Of a stretch of DNA of 21,182 nt, positions 20,862 through 21,182 are shown piece after piece (position 1 is the stretch's first letter; every line of letters begins with the position of its first letter). The notes below the pieces were generated by a model that saw only the letters and a list, made by a program, of their open reading frames with translations, did no database searches and was not told the origin of the DNA. This DNA is from a virus, in IMG/VR virus record IMGVR_UViG_3300039191_000483, positions 7,638-28,819 of that record; one strand, given 5' to 3'. A program made the position numbers and the translations under genes.

Positions 20862-21182
20862 TTTTTAGATTTTTTCCAGTTAATATCATAATGTTTTGTC
20901 TTATACTTAGCAGCCTCAAACTGCCCAGTATGTAACATGATTTGAAGAGCTGTTGGAAGTTCTCTAAATAGTGTATCCATCTCTTCCTTCTTCTCATCGG
21001 ACCAACTTGGTTCTTCTGTACTTGTTGGGTCATCTTTCAATGGGTCCACATCAGGTTTACCAAATAAGATGAGTCCAAATTCATCATACATGTGATTTTT
21101 TGCTATTTCATTTCCATTATCAATAGCTTGTTTTCTGATATGGTATTGTTCCCAATCAGTGAAACGACACAAAGCAATGTGT
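20858..21182 (-). CDS. unknown protein, 5' end outside the window
   Basis: The frame is open to the right edge (HIALCRFTDWEQYHIRK...), so the true start lies beyond 21182; an internal TTG at 21172 is unlikely to be the start. The visible ~107 residues are charged and helical (EEPSWSDEKKEEMDTLFREL, then FEAAKYKTKHYDINWKK). Its TGA overlaps the next ATG. Function not recognised. Confidence 0.65.
   Translation of the reverse strand, partial: HIALCRFTDWEQYHIRKQAIDNGNEIAKNHMYDEFGLILFGKPDVDPLKDDPTSTEEPSWSDEKKEEMDTLFRELPTALQIMLHTGQFEAAKYKTKHYDINWKKSKK

Noticed and set aside
1-21182. tRNA or rRNA genes
   Set aside because: None was recognised by eye on either strand. A covariance-model search would be needed to exclude a degenerate tRNA.
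1-21182. Genome-wide stop-codon reassignment to explain the in-frame TAA and TAG codons
   Set aside because: Many intact genes end in TAA, and RNase R, the RlmN-like gene and the tail-anchored gene end in TAG with a new start close by, so both codons act as stops here.

Overview
The window is about two-thirds A+T and almost completely coding, and every gene I can support lies on the minus strand, so it reads right to left. It looks like part of the genome of a large bacteriophage of a Bacteroidota host. Three things point there. Five promoters match the Bacteroidota sigma-factor pattern (minus-strand TTG, exactly 20 nt, then TATATTTG). The starts have A-rich leaders and no clear Shine-Dalgarno sequence. 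The gene content mixes many tightly packed small unknown ORFs with phage-style nucleotide, RNA and translation enzymes. No structural, packaging or replication genes, and no tRNA genes, were recognised, so this is an accessory or metabolic (probably early/middle) region. The phage assignment is an inference.

Layout in transcription order, from right to left. (1) 21182-19089: a chain of small unknown genes joined by ATGA/TAATG overlaps. One of them stops at TAA but continues in frame for 45 more codons. (2) 19068-13634: a promoter, then a WY..G.LHRDGDKPA repeat protein, a full-length PRPP-synthetase homologue (prs), a HAD phosphatase, a frameshifted NUMOD-like stub, a Thg1-type 3'-5' polymerase, a metallophosphoesterase with an N-terminal helix-turn-helix-like segment (possibly like T5 A1), and a second HAD protein. 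(3) 13586-11873: a promoter, an AAA+ ATPase and a small unknown gene, separated by a hairpin. (4) 11849-8790: a promoter, an unknown gene, a Nudix hydrolase, translation initiation factor IF-3, a short RlmN/Cfr-family radical-SAM methyltransferase with all five functional cysteines, an unknown gene, and a gene broken by an in-frame TAG. (5) 8682-5263: a promoter, a tail-anchored protein, a zinc-motif protein, a stand-alone tRNA-binding OB-fold (EMAPII/CsaA type), an unknown gene, a HAD of the 'Swiss Army Knife RNA repair' type, several small genes including a 31-residue membrane peptide, and a second repeat protein closed by a clear intrinsic terminator. (6) 5202-1: a promoter, an HExxH metallopeptidase, two low-complexity unknown genes, RNase R, a third repeat protein, and a gene that carries an in-frame TAA and runs off the left edge.

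Functionally, the window is rich in genes acting on RNA and translation: RNase R, IF-3, the RlmN-like methylase, the tRNA-binding protein, Thg1, the SAK-type HAD, and possibly the other two HADs. A plausible reading is a phage programme for tRNA/rRNA maintenance and takeover of initiation. Three of the five promoters place their -7 element exactly 4 nt before the ATG, which predicts leaderless mRNAs in a phage that carries its own IF-3. Four apparent gene disruptions (three in-frame stops and one frameshift) all lie in uncharacterised genes. They could be decay, recoding or assembly error.
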